DNA of 64,000 bases from DASZVB01 sp036272055 (GCA_036272055.1 DATAZL010000076.1:22039-86038); one strand, 5' to 3'; shown: positions 1-8,185, counted from the first letter of the stretch. Translations and numbers: made by a program. The notes: generated from the letters alone by a model not told the origin.

Positions 1-571
1 CGATGAGCTTCGTGGGAATCAGCTTGAAGTCGAACCGCTGCACCCGGGACAGAATGGTGACCGGCACCTTCTGGACCTCGGTCGTCGCGAAGATGAACTT
101 CACGTGGGGCGGCGGCTCTTCGAGCGTCTTCAGGAACGCATTCCATGCGCTCTGTGAGAGCATGTGGACCTCGTCCACGATGAAGATCTTGAACCTGTCC
201 CGAGCGGGTCGATAAGGGAGCGAGTCTTGGAGCTTTCTGACCTCGTCGACGCCGTTGTAGCTCGCTCCGTCGATCTCACGGACGTCGACGTCGGTGCCCG
301 CGGCGATCTCGCGGCACGCCGCACACTGGAGACAGGGCTTCACCGTCGGGCCGGTGTGCGGCTCGTCTGCGGTGCCCATGCAGTTCAGCGCCTTGGCGAG
401 GATGCGGGCCGACGTCGTCTTGCCGACGCCGCGGACGCCGGTGAAGAGAAATGCGTGAGCGACGCGCCCGGACTGGATCGCGTTCCCCAGCGTGCGGGAG
501 ACGTGCTCTTGCCCGATGAGGTCGTCGAAGCTCATTGGGCGCCACTTGCGGGCGAGGACGACGTAGCTCAT
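1..571 (-). CDS. dnaX: DNA polymerase III subunit gamma/tau, N-terminal part (cut by window edge)
   Basis: This is the N-terminal ~190 residues of the clamp-loader ATPase that loads the sliding clamp at the replication fork; the rest lies left of the window. Reading leftward from the ATG at 571, the protein opens with MSYVVLARKWRP, the usual DnaX start. It then has IGQEHVSRTLGNAI, a Walker A motif (GVRGVGKTTSARILAKAL), a four-cysteine zinc module (Cys in ALNCMG, PCLQCAAC), a DEVHML Walker B, and the EEPPPHVKFIFATTE and RVQRFDFK segments typical of the family. Its start faces the histidine kinase gene at 655, so the 83-base gap must hold divergent promoters. Identification is very secure; only the 3' end is missing. 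Confidence 0.96.
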   Translation of the reverse strand, partial: MSYVVLARKWRPMSFDDLIGQEHVSRTLGNAIQSGRVAHAFLFTGVRGVGKTTSARILAKALNCMGTADEPHTGPTVKPCLQCAACREIAAGTDVDVREIDGASYNGVDEVRKLQDSLPYRPARDRFKIFIVDEVHMLSQSAWNAFLKTLEEPPPHVKFIFATTEVQKVPVTILSRVQRFDFKLIPTKLI

Positions 572-654
572 GGGGGGTTCATCGGCGTAGCAGATTGGCC
601 CTCGCGCCGAAAGCGCCGCCCGGGTCACGGCCCTGTGGAGTACCGGACCTCGCC

Positions 655-2232
655 ATGAACGCTCCCGTCGTCGCCGGGATCTTCATCGCTTGGAGCGCGG
701 TGCAGCTCACCGTCGGCGCTTTCTTTCTACAGGCTTACACCGCGCGGCGGCGTGAGCTCGAATATTTGCTCTTCGCTCTGGTGTGCTTCGGGATGGCGGT
801 CACCGACGCGGGCTTGACGGGCGCCGCCGCCATTCACGGCTCGACGCACTGGGAGACGGCGATGAAGGTGGTGCACGCCGGCGCGATCGCCGCCACCGCC
901 GCGAACGTGCACTTCGTCGTCCAGTTCGTCGCGCCGCAGTACGTGCGGCGCACGGTACCGCTCACGTACGCGCTCGCTGCGGCATACATCCTCCTGTCGT
1001 TCGCCGACGGCTGGTGGCAATCGGGCACGACGCACGTCGCGCACGGCACGCCGCTCGGCTTCGAGATCATCGAGGTCATGGCGTTGCCGACCATGCCGGC
1101 GCAGACCGGGTACCTCTGCATGATGCTCGCCGACGTCGCGACGTTCGTCGCGCTCCTCCGTGCCTACCGGCGTGGGCGACGCGACGTGCGCGGCGCGATG
1201 CTCGGACTCGCAGTGGTGATCTCCTGCGGGATCAACGACCTGATCAACGTCGCCTTCCAGTCCGGCACGCCGCCGCTCTTTCCGTATGGCTTCCTGATCT
1301 ACGGCTTCGGCGTGGCCGACACGCTGCTCGTCCGCTATCACCGCGCCGCCCAGCAGCTCGAGGTGACGGCGCGGGAGCTCCGGCATGCCACCGAGGAGCT
1401 GACGAGCTCGTACCTCGAGCTCAGCGTCGTGCAAGAGGAGCTCTTCCGGAAGCGGCAGCTCGCGTCGGTCGGGGAGCTCGCGGCGTCCATCGCTCACGAG
1501 GTCAGAAATCCGCTCGCGATCATCGTCAACGCGGCCGCCAACCTGAAGCGGCAGGGCCTCGGCGCGGAAGACCGCAACACGCTCTTTCAGATCGTCGAGG
1601 AGGAGATCACCCGCCTCAACAAGATCGTCACCGAGCTCCTTCGCTACGCGCGCCCCGTCAACGTCCATCGTGAGGACATCGCGCTCGGTGATTTCTTGAA
1701 GGGCTTCGGGGAAGGGCTCGACCCCGCGTACACTCTCGTCGTCGAGGTGCCGGAGCGCACCGGCGTCGACACGGTGTGGGCGGACGCGACGCTCCTGAAG
1801 CTCGCCATCCAGAACTTGCTCGACAATTGCCGGCAAGCGATGCCCGGCGGCGGCGTCATCACGCTGCGGGCCGTCCCGGCGCGCGCGGTGGATGTGACGG
1901 GTATCCGCATCGAGGTCTCCGACGCGGGCCTCGGGATGGACTCGCACACCCTCCACCGAGCGATGGATCCGTTCTTCACGACACGTCCGAGCGGCACCGG
2001 GCTCGGGCTTCCCATCGCCGGGCGCATCGTCGAAGCGCACGGCGGCGAGGTCGACGTTCGCAGTCGCGCGGGCGAGGGCACGACGGTGTCGCTCTTCATT
2101 CCGGCAAAGCGCGTCGCAGGCTCCGGCGAGTCGGTGAGACCAGGGCCTCCGAGCGCCGCGCTTCCGGCGGGCAAGGAGAAGGGCAAGGCTCCGGCCGAGA
2201 AACCTCACGTCGAGGTCAGCGGGGAAGAATGA
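655..2232 (+). CDS. Membrane sensor histidine kinase
   Basis: A 525-residue two-component sensor kinase. The N-terminal ~230 residues form about seven hydrophobic membrane segments, beginning right after the start (VAGIFIAWSAVQLTVGAFFL), with no recognisable periplasmic domain, like a 7TM-type input module. A coiled linker follows, then HisKA with the H-box AASIAHEVRNPLAI (phospho-acceptor His281), the N-box LLDNCRQAMP, the G1 box DAGLGMD and the G2 box GTGLGLPIAGRIVEAHGGE. The C-terminal tail is Lys/Pro-rich and low in complexity. The ATG at 655 was chosen because the membrane segment begins at once after it; an in-frame ATG at 535 would overlap the divergent dnaX start. No cognate response regulator is adjacent; the NtrC-like regulator at 6616 is the nearest candidate. 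Confidence 0.9.
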   Translation: MNAPVVAGIFIAWSAVQLTVGAFFLQAYTARRRELEYLLFALVCFGMAVTDAGLTGAAAIHGSTHWETAMKVVHAGAIAATAANVHFVVQFVAPQYVRRTVPLTYALAAAYILLSFADGWWQSGTTHVAHGTPLGFEIIEVMALPTMPAQTGYLCMMLADVATFVALLRAYRRGRRDVRGAMLGLAVVISCGINDLINVAFQSGTPPLFPYGFLIYGFGVADTLLVRYHRAAQQLEVTARELRHATEELTSSYLELSVVQEELFRKRQLASVGELAASIAHEVRNPLAIIVNAAANLKRQGLGAEDRNTLFQIVEEEITRLNKIVTELLRYARPVNVHREDIALGDFLKGFGEGLDPAYTLVVEVPERTGVDTVWADATLLKLAIQNLLDNCRQAMPGGGVITLRAVPARAVDVTGIRIEVSDAGLGMDSHTLHRAMDPFFTTRPSGTGLGLPIAGRIVEAHGGEVDVRSRAGEGTTVSLFIPAKRVAGSGESVRPGPPSAALPAGKEKGKAPAEKPHVEVSGEE

Positions 2233-2292
2233 GCGCCGCGCTCGGGACGACATTGACCGGCCCGTGACGGGAACGCATGCTCCCCGGCACCG

Positions 2293-2646
2293 ATGGCGCT
2301 CCGCAAGCAGCTTCTGTTCGTCTGCGTGAACCGTCGTCCGGACGGCACGCCCAAGGGCTCTTGTGCCGCCAAGGGCGCCGTCGAGGTTCACGCCAGGCTG
2401 AAGGAGCTCATCAAGGAGCGCGGCCTCGGCGCGACCGAGGTCCGTCCCTGCACGTCGAGCTGTCTCGACGCGTGCTGGGTCGGTCCCTGCATCGCCGTCG
2501 AGCCGGATCATTACTATTACGGCCGCGTCCAGCTCTCCGACGTGGGGGAGATCGTCGACGCGCTGGTGAAGGGTGAACGCGTCGAGCGACTGGTGCTCGA
2601 ACCCGACGACTACGTGGAGCCTGCCGAGCTCCGGCGTCGCGAATGA
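2293..2646 (+). CDS. Thioredoxin-like [2Fe-2S] ferredoxin
   Basis: A 117-residue cytoplasmic electron carrier. The cysteines at 11, 24, 57 and 61 have the spacing C-x12-C-x32-C-x3-C, the same as in thioredoxin-like [2Fe-2S] ferredoxins of the Aquifex Fd4 type. The surrounding segments LLFVCVNRR, PKGSCAAKG and SSCLDACWVGP are also family-typical. A fifth and a sixth cysteine (53 and 66) flank the cluster site. The start ATG lies 60 bases after the kinase stop on the same strand, so read-through from the kinase gene is possible. Its redox partner cannot be told from the context. The fold assignment is strong; the physiological role is unknown. Confidence 0.88.
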   Translation: MALRKQLLFVCVNRRPDGTPKGSCAAKGAVEVHARLKELIKERGLGATEVRPCTSSCLDACWVGPCIAVEPDHYYYGRVQLSDVGEIVDALVKGERVERLVLEPDDYVEPAELRRRE

Positions 2647-2674
2647 TGCAGGGTCGGCGCGAGCGGGCGACCGG

Positions 2675-3058
2675 GTGGCTCCGCTCCTGACGCTGTTCGG
2701 CGCGTACACGCGCGTGAGCGAGCCGCTGTCACCGCGGCCCTCCGTGGTCGAGCTCGGCGCCGTCCACTCGTTCGCGGAGCTCCTCCGCGGCGCGCTGACG
2801 TTCTCCGCGCGGGTCCGCGTCGAGGAGCTCGCGAGCGACGCCCATGGGATCGCGAATTTCACGCGCCACGCACCCGGCATTCGCTGTCGGCTCACCTTCG
2901 GCGCCGACGCCGGAACACGTCACGAAGCCGTGCTCGACGGGCGCCCCGATCGCCGCCTCGTCCGCTCGCTCACCGAGCTCTCCGGTCTCGTCTTCGGCCC
3001 GGACGGGGCCGTCGTCGGGAGCGCGCGCCTGCGGCTCAACTGGCGTGTGCGGCGCTGA
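2675..3058 (+). CDS. Hypothetical protein
   Basis: A 127-residue protein of unknown function starting at a GTG 28 bases after the ferredoxin stop. The reading frame has the strong third-position GC bias of its neighbours. An upstream in-frame ATG at 2573 would overlap the ferredoxin gene and add a segment of poor codon use, so the GTG is preferred. No signal peptide or membrane segment is visible; the sequence is mixed alpha/beta-like with a basic C-terminus (RLRLNWRVRR). Ferredoxin and this gene may be co-transcribed. I do not recognise the family. Confidence 0.55.
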   Translation: MAPLLTLFGAYTRVSEPLSPRPSVVELGAVHSFAELLRGALTFSARVRVEELASDAHGIANFTRHAPGIRCRLTFGADAGTRHEAVLDGRPDRRLVRSLTELSGLVFGPDGAVVGSARLRLNWRVRR

Positions 3059-3067
3059 CGCGCGCGC

Positions 3068-3430
3068 TCAGAGCATCTGGATGAGCTCGCGTTCGCCTGC
3101 GCCGAGCAGGTAGTACGCGACGAACTCCGCGGGCGCGTCCTCGGAATCGAACTTCAGGATCTTCTTGTGCGGCGGTTCGTAGAACGCGTCGCCCTCGTGA
3201 AGCGTCCTCGGCTCCGTGCCCTCGACCTGGAGCACGATGGACCCCTTCACGACGTAGCCCATCAGCGGGCAGGGATGCTGGTGCAACCCTGTCGCCTGGT
3301 GCGGGACGAAATCGAGTCGCTTCACCTCCACGGTGCGCACCGACTTGTCCGCGTCGAGGCGGAGAACGCAAGTCGTGGTGGCCGAGCAAGAGCGTGCAGA
3401 GGCGTGGGGCGGCCGGCTCGTCGGCCACAC
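3068..3430 (-). CDS. Cupin-fold protein (start uncertain)
   Basis: The C-terminal ~85 residues form a single cupin beta-barrel. Motif 1 is GLHQHPCPLMGYVVKGSIVL, with the two His of the metal site, followed by EGTEPRTLHEGDAFYEPP and a C-terminal hydrophobic strand (EFVAYYLLGAG). Such small cupins bind metal and act as sensors or isomerase/dioxygenase-like enzymes; the substrate is unknown. The start is unclear. A GTG at 3430 gives 120 residues, but the segment before the barrel looks poor, and a GTG at 3340 gives only 90. No Shine-Dalgarno supports either, so an upstream frameshift is possible. The gene converges on the hypothetical gene ending at 3058. Confidence 0.6.
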   Translation of the reverse strand: MWPTSRPPHASARSCSATTTCVLRLDADKSVRTVEVKRLDFVPHQATGLHQHPCPLMGYVVKGSIVLQVEGTEPRTLHEGDAFYEPPHKKILKFDSEDAPAEFVAYYLLGAGERELIQML

Positions 3431-3574
3431 GGGGCGTATGTGAAGTCGGGGGGCACCTTGCCGCGATCGAACGGCGCGTCGTGATCCTGCTGCACGTCGA
3501 ATGGCCGAAAAGGAGCGGCAAACGCGGCGCGAGCGTTGGCTCGGCTGATGCAAGCCACTGCCTCGACGCGAACG

Positions 3575-3581
3575 AAGGAGG
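3575..3581 (+). promoter_or_regulatory. Strong Shine-Dalgarno that fixes the start at 3587
   Basis: AAGGAGG lies five bases upstream of ATG 3587. This selects that start over an in-frame ATG at 3536, which has no such site. Confidence 0.6.
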
Positions 3582-3586
3582 CAACG

Positions 3587-4465
3587 ATGGCAAACGGAAC
3601 CAATGACGCTGAAACCGGGGGACGGCGCTCGCGCATTCGAACGGACGAGCTCCCGCAAGCCGATCCGATCGCGTACCTCGGGACCGAGCGCCACCCGATC
3701 AGCGTGCCTCCGACGACGCATGACATCGAGCCCGTCGCAGAGTCGATGCGAGGAGGCGCGGAGACCGCGACCAAGTCTCACGTGTCACGCCGCGTGCTCG
3801 CGACGGCGATCGGCTTCGCCATCGTGATCCCGATGGCCGTGAGCCTCTCGACGAGCGACGACGTGGCGCGGGCTCCAGCAACCGGCACGGCAGCGCGCGC
3901 TGCCGCGCCGCCGCGCGAGCCCGTGCAAGCCGTTCCTGCGGATCTGCCGCCGGGCGGCGTGACCGAGAGCACGGTCCCGGAGGCGGAGCCGCCGATGACG
4001 GCCGACAGGGCCGTCGCCGACTGGACGTCCACGCCGCAGAACCCGGCCACTGACGCGACCGATGTGAGTCGGATGGGCAAAGCTGCCGCGACGGTGCGAA
4101 GCGTTTCCGCGGGTCCCGCGCTCGCGGCCGAGGCTCACGCGGTTCCGGTACGCGTTGCAGTCCCGCGTCCCGCGACACATCGCTCCGTCGGCGCGTTCGC
4201 GACGCCGTTCGACTTCACTGCGGCGATGAACGCCGTCGCCGCCAGGAACGTCGGCCCCGCGCAATGCGGACTCGAAGCGGTCGGCGCGACGCCCGTCGCG
4301 ATCACGTTCGCTCCGAACGGACACGCGACGCGCGCCGTCGTCGAGAACGGTCCATTGCGCGGCACCGCCGCGGGGAGCTGCGTCGCGCTGCGTCTTCGGG
4401 ATACCCAGATTGCGCCCTTCGACGGCGACGCTGCGACGATCCGGACGAACGTGATGCTCCGCTGA
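3587..4465 (+). CDS. Single-pass membrane protein with AgmX/PglI-like C-terminal domain
   Basis: A 292-residue protein. A basic N-terminal cytoplasmic part (~85 residues) is followed by one membrane segment (VLATAIGFAIVIPMAVSL), a long Ala/Pro/Thr-rich linker, and a C-terminal domain of ~85 residues starting near FDFTAAMNAV. That domain has the pattern of the AgmX/PglI C-terminal domain known from myxobacterial gliding-related proteins: a Cys (PAQCGLEAV), a Gly-containing beta segment (VAITFAPNGHATRAVV) and a second Cys (AGSCVALRL). The architecture resembles TonB-like energy transducers. The start is set by the strong ribosome site at 3575. It converges on a gene carrying the same kind of domain (4488-5252). 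Function is inferred only from the domain. Confidence 0.7.
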   Translation: MANGTNDAETGGRRSRIRTDELPQADPIAYLGTERHPISVPPTTHDIEPVAESMRGGAETATKSHVSRRVLATAIGFAIVIPMAVSLSTSDDVARAPATGTAARAAAPPREPVQAVPADLPPGGVTESTVPEAEPPMTADRAVADWTSTPQNPATDATDVSRMGKAAATVRSVSAGPALAAEAHAVPVRVAVPRPATHRSVGAFATPFDFTAAMNAVAARNVGPAQCGLEAVGATPVAITFAPNGHATRAVVENGPLRGTAAGSCVALRLRDTQIAPFDGDAATIRTNVMLR

Positions 4466-4487
4466 GCGGCGCGTTCGTCCCGGCGTC

Positions 4488-5252
4488 TCAGGGCTTCGGT
4501 ACTTCGACGGGGAGCACTACGGTGACCTGAGTCTTGGCGCCCTGCGGCGGTTTGAAGTCGGCCGTCGCTGCACGGGTCGACAGGCACGACGCCACGGGCG
4601 CGGGGATCTTCGTCGATTGCTGCACGGCGACACCGAGCACTTGCCCAGCCGTGCCGACGCGGATCGTGACCGTCGCTGTTCCTGCGATGTCCGGCTTCGT
4701 CGAGCGACCTTTTGCGACACACGAGGCGAAACTCGTCTTGAGCCCCGACACGACCGTGTCGAGGTCGGACAGCGTGCCGCCGGTGACCGTCGGAGAACCG
4801 ATCTCGACGAGGGGGCCGCGCGCCATCGCGGCTGGGTTCGGCGGCGGAGCTCCGTATGCGGCCGCCATGCCGGACATACCGGAGCTCGGCAGATCGGCCA
4901 GTGACGTGGGAGCGATGCTCGGCGTCGCGCTGGTTGTGCTCGACGCGGCGGGCACAGGTGTGCTGCCCGTCGTCACCGGCGACACCGTGGTTTCCGCGGG
5001 CGCGTTCGGAACGGCGGCGGGCGCCGTCGGCGCCGTGACGGCGAGCGACGCGCTGTTCGTCTGCGATGGCGTGCCGCACGCCACCGACGCGGCGCTCGCG
5101 CCGAGCGCGAGCAGTGCGGCACGGGCGAATCGCTCCGGCGGTGCGAGACGGGCCGGCGCGTGAGCGACGATGGCGGTCGCACAGAACGGACAGCGCCGCT
5201 CGGAAATGCGTACGTGTCGCGTGCAGGCGTGACAGACGACGAGGCTCGGCAT
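4488..5252 (-). CDS. Zinc-ribbon protein with AgmX/PglI-like C-terminal domain
   Basis: A 254-residue protein. It begins with a short four-cysteine zinc ribbon (CHACTRHVRISERRCPFC), followed by one hydrophobic segment (RAALLALGASAASVACG), a Thr/Ala/Pro-rich linker, and a C-terminal domain with paired Cys (SFASCVAKG, APVASCLST) and the GTATVTIRVGTAGQV strand of AgmX/PglI C-terminal domains. Its ATG overlaps the stop of the upstream gene as TGATG, so translation is probably coupled. A zinc ribbon at the N-terminus and an envelope-type domain at the C-terminus suggest a protein spanning the inner membrane. An upstream in-frame ATG would overlap the neighbouring gene heavily and was not used. Confidence 0.72.
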   Translation of the reverse strand: MPSLVVCHACTRHVRISERRCPFCATAIVAHAPARLAPPERFARAALLALGASAASVACGTPSQTNSASLAVTAPTAPAAVPNAPAETTVSPVTTGSTPVPAASSTTSATPSIAPTSLADLPSSGMSGMAAAYGAPPPNPAAMARGPLVEIGSPTVTGGTLSDLDTVVSGLKTSFASCVAKGRSTKPDIAGTATVTIRVGTAGQVLGVAVQQSTKIPAPVASCLSTRAATADFKPPQGAKTQVTVVLPVEVPKP

Positions 5253-5824
5253 CAGTGGTCCCACTCTAGATCGAAAATCGTCTTCGGGGCGCCGTCCCAG
5301 GCCCGATCCTGGAACTCCGCGCGCACGTTCAGGCCTCCGGACAGAGAGACGACGCCTTCGCAGAACCCCATCGTCTGGTAGCACGCGGCCTCTTCGGCCT
5401 TCGGCGCCATGTGATACGTCATCGCGACCTTCGCGTGGCCCGCGGTGAGCATGGGAATGTCGAAGGCGTGAAAGTCGAACATCGAGCGCCGGGCGACGCG
5501 GAGTCGCATGAGTGACTCGAGGGGCTCACCGGGTACGATCATGTGGTCCGGGCCGGTGTCGAACTGCTGCGCAGAGAAGCGACCCCACAGGCGCACCGCG
5601 TCGAGGGTGGCTCCCTCGAGGTGGTCGAGGATCGCGATGCCGAGCCGCTCGAACGTCGACATCGGATACCACTCATCGGGCCGTATCTGTTGCCACACGT
5701 AGATGACGTCCTCCGGTGGAAGGATCCCCTCCCAGTCGACGTTCTTTCTACGGCGGATCATCCGCACGTACTCCACGAACAGGGAACCTCTGACGTGTCG
5801 AGTCAAGGGAAGCTTCTGCATCAC
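5252..5824 (-). CDS. V4R/heme-NO-binding-like domain protein (myxobacterial paralogous family)
   Basis: A 190-residue soluble protein. The middle contains the pattern seen in the V4R / heme-NO-binding-like superfamily and the DUF2378-type myxobacterial paralogues: an N-terminal helical part with YPMSTFERLGIAIL, and a C-terminal GFCEGVVSLSGGLNVRAEF strand-helix unit ending in a Trp (FDLEW). These domains act as small-molecule or signalling modules. Family assignment is from pattern resemblance, so it is tentative. It is the first gene of a two-gene leftward unit whose stop overlaps the next start (TGATG). It diverges from the broken isochorismatase-family gene at 5968. Confidence 0.5.
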   Translation of the reverse strand: MMQKLPLTRHVRGSLFVEYVRMIRRRKNVDWEGILPPEDVIYVWQQIRPDEWYPMSTFERLGIAILDHLEGATLDAVRLWGRFSAQQFDTGPDHMIVPGEPLESLMRLRVARRSMFDFHAFDIPMLTAGHAKVAMTYHMAPKAEEAACYQTMGFCEGVVSLSGGLNVRAEFQDRAWDGAPKTIFDLEWDH

Positions 5825-5967
5825 GGCCTGGTCAAAACTACGATACTACCATGGGGTGCCCCCCGCCCGAGGGGATGCCCGGACTAGCCTTGGCCGCCAC
5901 GAAGGTACGCTTTTGGTGGCATTTCGCGGTGCGTTTCGGGCGTTCTATAGGTAGGAGCCTCGTCATC

Positions 5968-6524
5968 ATGGAGCGACTGGTCCCCGACAAGACGGCGGTC
6001 ATCGTGGTCGATATCCAGGAACGCCTGACGGCGGCGATGCCCGAGCGTCGCGTCGCCGACGTCGTCCGTGCGACCACGGTGCTTGTCGAATCTGCGCGCC
6101 TGCTCGGAGCTCCCGTCTTCGCGACGGTCCAGTACACGAAGGGTCTCGGCCCGATGATCGCGAGCGTCGCGACGGTGCTCGGCGCGGCGTCGGTGGTCCC
6201 CGTCGAAAAGACGCAGTTCAGCGCTGCGGACGCTCCGGGATTCGTCGACGCGCTGAAGGCCGCGCGCGTCACCGACGTGGTCGTCGTCGGGATGGAGACC
6301 CACGTGTGCGTGTATCAGACGGCGCGCGATCTGGTCGGCCTGGGTACGCCGTGCACGTCCCCGCGGACGGCGTGTGTTCGCGGCGCGACGACGTGCGAGA
6401 CGTGGGCCTCGGGCTCATCGCACGCGCTGGCGCGGAGGTGACGACCGCCGAGACCGTCGTCCTCGACTGGCTGCGCGACTCGGCGGCTCCCGAGTTCCGG
6501 GCCATCAGTAAGCTCATAAAGTAG
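5968..6524 (+). pseudogene. Isochorismatase-family hydrolase, interrupted by a one-base frameshift
   Basis: The first frame, from ATG 5968 behind AGGAG, gives an isochorismatase-like cysteine hydrolase: VIVVDIQERL with the catalytic Asp, a Lys in VEKTQFSA, and GMETHVCVYQTARDLVGLG with the nucleophile Cys. After G-L-G at the GGG run 6342-6344 this frame becomes nonsense and stops at 6441. The expected continuation, YAVHVPADGVCSRRDDV and onward to 6524, is in the next frame. Adding one base at GGG joins the two parts into a typical 185-residue protein. This is either a real disruption or a homopolymer sequencing error. All catalytic residues lie before the break. Such enzymes hydrolyse amides or vinyl ethers; the substrate is unknown. 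Confidence 0.85.
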
Positions 6525-6615
6525 TGATGGCGCCGCCGGGACGTCTTGAACGGCAATTGTTTCATAGTGTTGCCACAGGATTGTCGGAATGCCTTGAGGG
6601 TGCCATGCTGTCGGG

Positions 6616-8043
6616 ATGGATGACAATTTGTCTCCGGGGGCCGACGCCGCCGGCCCCGTCTCGGACCGGTGGGCGGAAACTCCGGCCGGAGGGCGCGAGA
6701 TCACCGTGCTCGTCGTCGATGACGAGCCGAGCAACCTGACCAGCCTGCGTAAGATCTTCGAGCGCGAGCACATGCGGGTGTTCACCGCCGAGAACGCGAA
6801 GGACGCGCTCGAGCTCTCGCGCAAGCACCGGATCGAGGTGCTGCTCACGGATCTGATGATGCCCGGCTCGAACGGCGTCGAGCTCCTCCGCGCGATCAAG
6901 GAAGTGTCGCCCGACACCGAGGTCGTCCTGATGACGGCGTACGGGACGGTGGAGACCGCCGTGCAGGCGATGCGCGAGGGGGCGTACGACTTCGTCGAGA
7001 AGCCGCTGAAGCGCATGAGCATCGTGAAGAGCGTGCAGAAGGCCGCCGAGCGGCAGTCGCTCGTCGCAGAGAACCGCTCCCTGAAGCAGGAGCTGAAGCT
7101 CCTGACGAACCGCGAGATCGTCGGCCAGAGCCAGGCCGTGCGGCGCGTCCTCGACGTCGCGACCCAGGCCGCGCCCTCCAGCGCGACGGTGCTCGTGCTC
7201 GGCGAGAGCGGCACCGGCAAGGAGCTCATCGCGCGCTACATCCACTCGAAGAGCGGGCGCGCGGCGGGGCCGTTCGTAGCGGTGAACTGCGCAGCGATCC
7301 CCGAGACGATCCTCGAGGCGGAGCTCTTCGGGCACGAGCGGGGTGCGTTCACCGGAGCCGTCGGTCGTCGCGAGGGGCGCTTCGCGCGCGCACGCGGCGG
7401 CACCCTGTTCCTCGACGAGATCGGTGAGCTCACGACGTCGGTGCAGGTGAAGCTCCTCCGCGTGATCCAGGAAGGCGAGTACGAGCCGGTCGGCGGCAAC
7501 CCGGTGCGCGCCGACATACGTCTCCTCGCCGCGACGAACCGCGATCTCGCAGCGGAGGTCGAGGCAGGACGTTTCCGCGAAGATCTCTACTACCGGCTGA
7601 ACGTCATCGCGGTGACCGCGCCGTCGCTCCGCTCGCGACGCGAGGACATCCCGCTCCTCATCGATCATTTCCTCGGCATCTACTGCCGGAAGAACGGGCG
7701 CTCCCGCCTCGACGTCAGTCGCGACGCGATGGTGAAGCTCCTCGACTACACGTGGCCGGGCAACGTCCGCGAGCTCGAGAACGTCATCGAGCGCGCCGCC
7801 GTCCTCTGCCGGTCGGAGGCGATCCACGTCGACGACCTTCCCGACGCGATCGCGAAGGCCGCCCAGCCTCCGCCCTCGGCGCTGACGTTCTCGATCGGAA
7901 CGCCGCTCGACGACGTGGAGTCGAAGATGATCCGCGAAACCTTGCGTCACACCGCGGGCGACAAGTCGCTCGCGGCGCAGCTTCTCGGCATCTCGACGCG
8001 AACGATCTATCGCAAGCTCGGCGAGTCCCCGGGAGCCCCGTAG
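6616..8043 (+). CDS. NtrC-family sigma-54-dependent response regulator
   Basis: A 475-residue transcription activator with three domains. The receiver (residues ~28-145) has the acidic pair VDDEP (Asp35/36), the phospho-acceptor Asp79 in LLTDLMMPG, and the Thr and Lys signature residues (MTAYG, FVEKP). The AAA+ domain (~168-400) has Walker A GESGTGKE, an intact GAFTGA loop that contacts sigma-54, Walker B GGTLFLDEIGEL, and the arginine-finger region. A Fis-type HTH lies at the end (AAQLLGISTRTIYRKLG). It lies directly upstream, on the same strand, of the type II secretion operon, whose leader contains a sigma-54 promoter. It is therefore the likely activator of that operon. The partner kinase is unknown; the orphan kinase at 655 is a candidate. 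Confidence 0.93.
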   Translation: MDDNLSPGADAAGPVSDRWAETPAGGREITVLVVDDEPSNLTSLRKIFEREHMRVFTAENAKDALELSRKHRIEVLLTDLMMPGSNGVELLRAIKEVSPDTEVVLMTAYGTVETAVQAMREGAYDFVEKPLKRMSIVKSVQKAAERQSLVAENRSLKQELKLLTNREIVGQSQAVRRVLDVATQAAPSSATVLVLGESGTGKELIARYIHSKSGRAAGPFVAVNCAAIPETILEAELFGHERGAFTGAVGRREGRFARARGGTLFLDEIGELTTSVQVKLLRVIQEGEYEPVGGNPVRADIRLLAATNRDLAAEVEAGRFREDLYYRLNVIAVTAPSLRSRREDIPLLIDHFLGIYCRKNGRSRLDVSRDAMVKLLDYTWPGNVRELENVIERAAVLCRSEAIHVDDLPDAIAKAAQPPPSALTFSIGTPLDDVESKMIRETLRHTAGDKSLAAQLLGISTRTIYRKLGESPGAP

Positions 8044-8073
8044 CTCCGTCACCACGAGGCTCAGACCGCCGCG

Positions 8074-8097
8074 ATCGACGCCCCGCGGGGCCTCGAT
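8074..8097 (+). terminator. Hairpin after the response regulator gene
   Basis: ATCGA-C-GCCCC-GC-GGGGC-C-TCGAT forms a stem of ten pairs with one mismatch, 31 bases after the regulator stop. It has no T-run, so it is a weak intrinsic terminator or an mRNA-end stabiliser. Confidence 0.45.
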
Positions 8098-8139
8098 TCG
8101 CCAATTTGGCAGCGCTTCAGTCGGAATCGGCCGAGTGTT

Positions 8140-8150
8140 GACACGTTGTC
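8140..8150. promoter_or_regulatory. Short palindrome in the gsp leader, possible activator site
   Basis: GACA-CGT-TGTC is a perfect 4+3+4 inverted repeat, about 65 bases upstream of the -24 element of the gsp promoter. It is a candidate half of an upstream activating sequence. Confidence 0.3.
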
Positions 8151-8170
8151 GGGCGACGCTTCGTCTCTTG

Positions 8171-8185
8171 ACAGCTAAGTGCTGT
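8171..8185. promoter_or_regulatory. Inverted repeat in the gsp leader, possible activator site
   Basis: ACAGC-TAAGT-GCTGT is a perfect 5+5+5 inverted repeat, 29 bases upstream of the -24/-12 promoter. It is the size and symmetry expected of a Fis-type HTH dimer site, but this is inference from position only. Confidence 0.35.

Noticed and set aside
727..2895. Long open frame on the minus strand opposite the histidine kinase and ferredoxin
   Set aside because: It is the antisense of clear genes in a high-GC genome and shows no protein family features.
5838..5900. G/C-rich hairpin-like sequence upstream of the isochorismatase gene as a riboswitch
   Set aside because: Only short local pairing, with no conserved riboswitch core.
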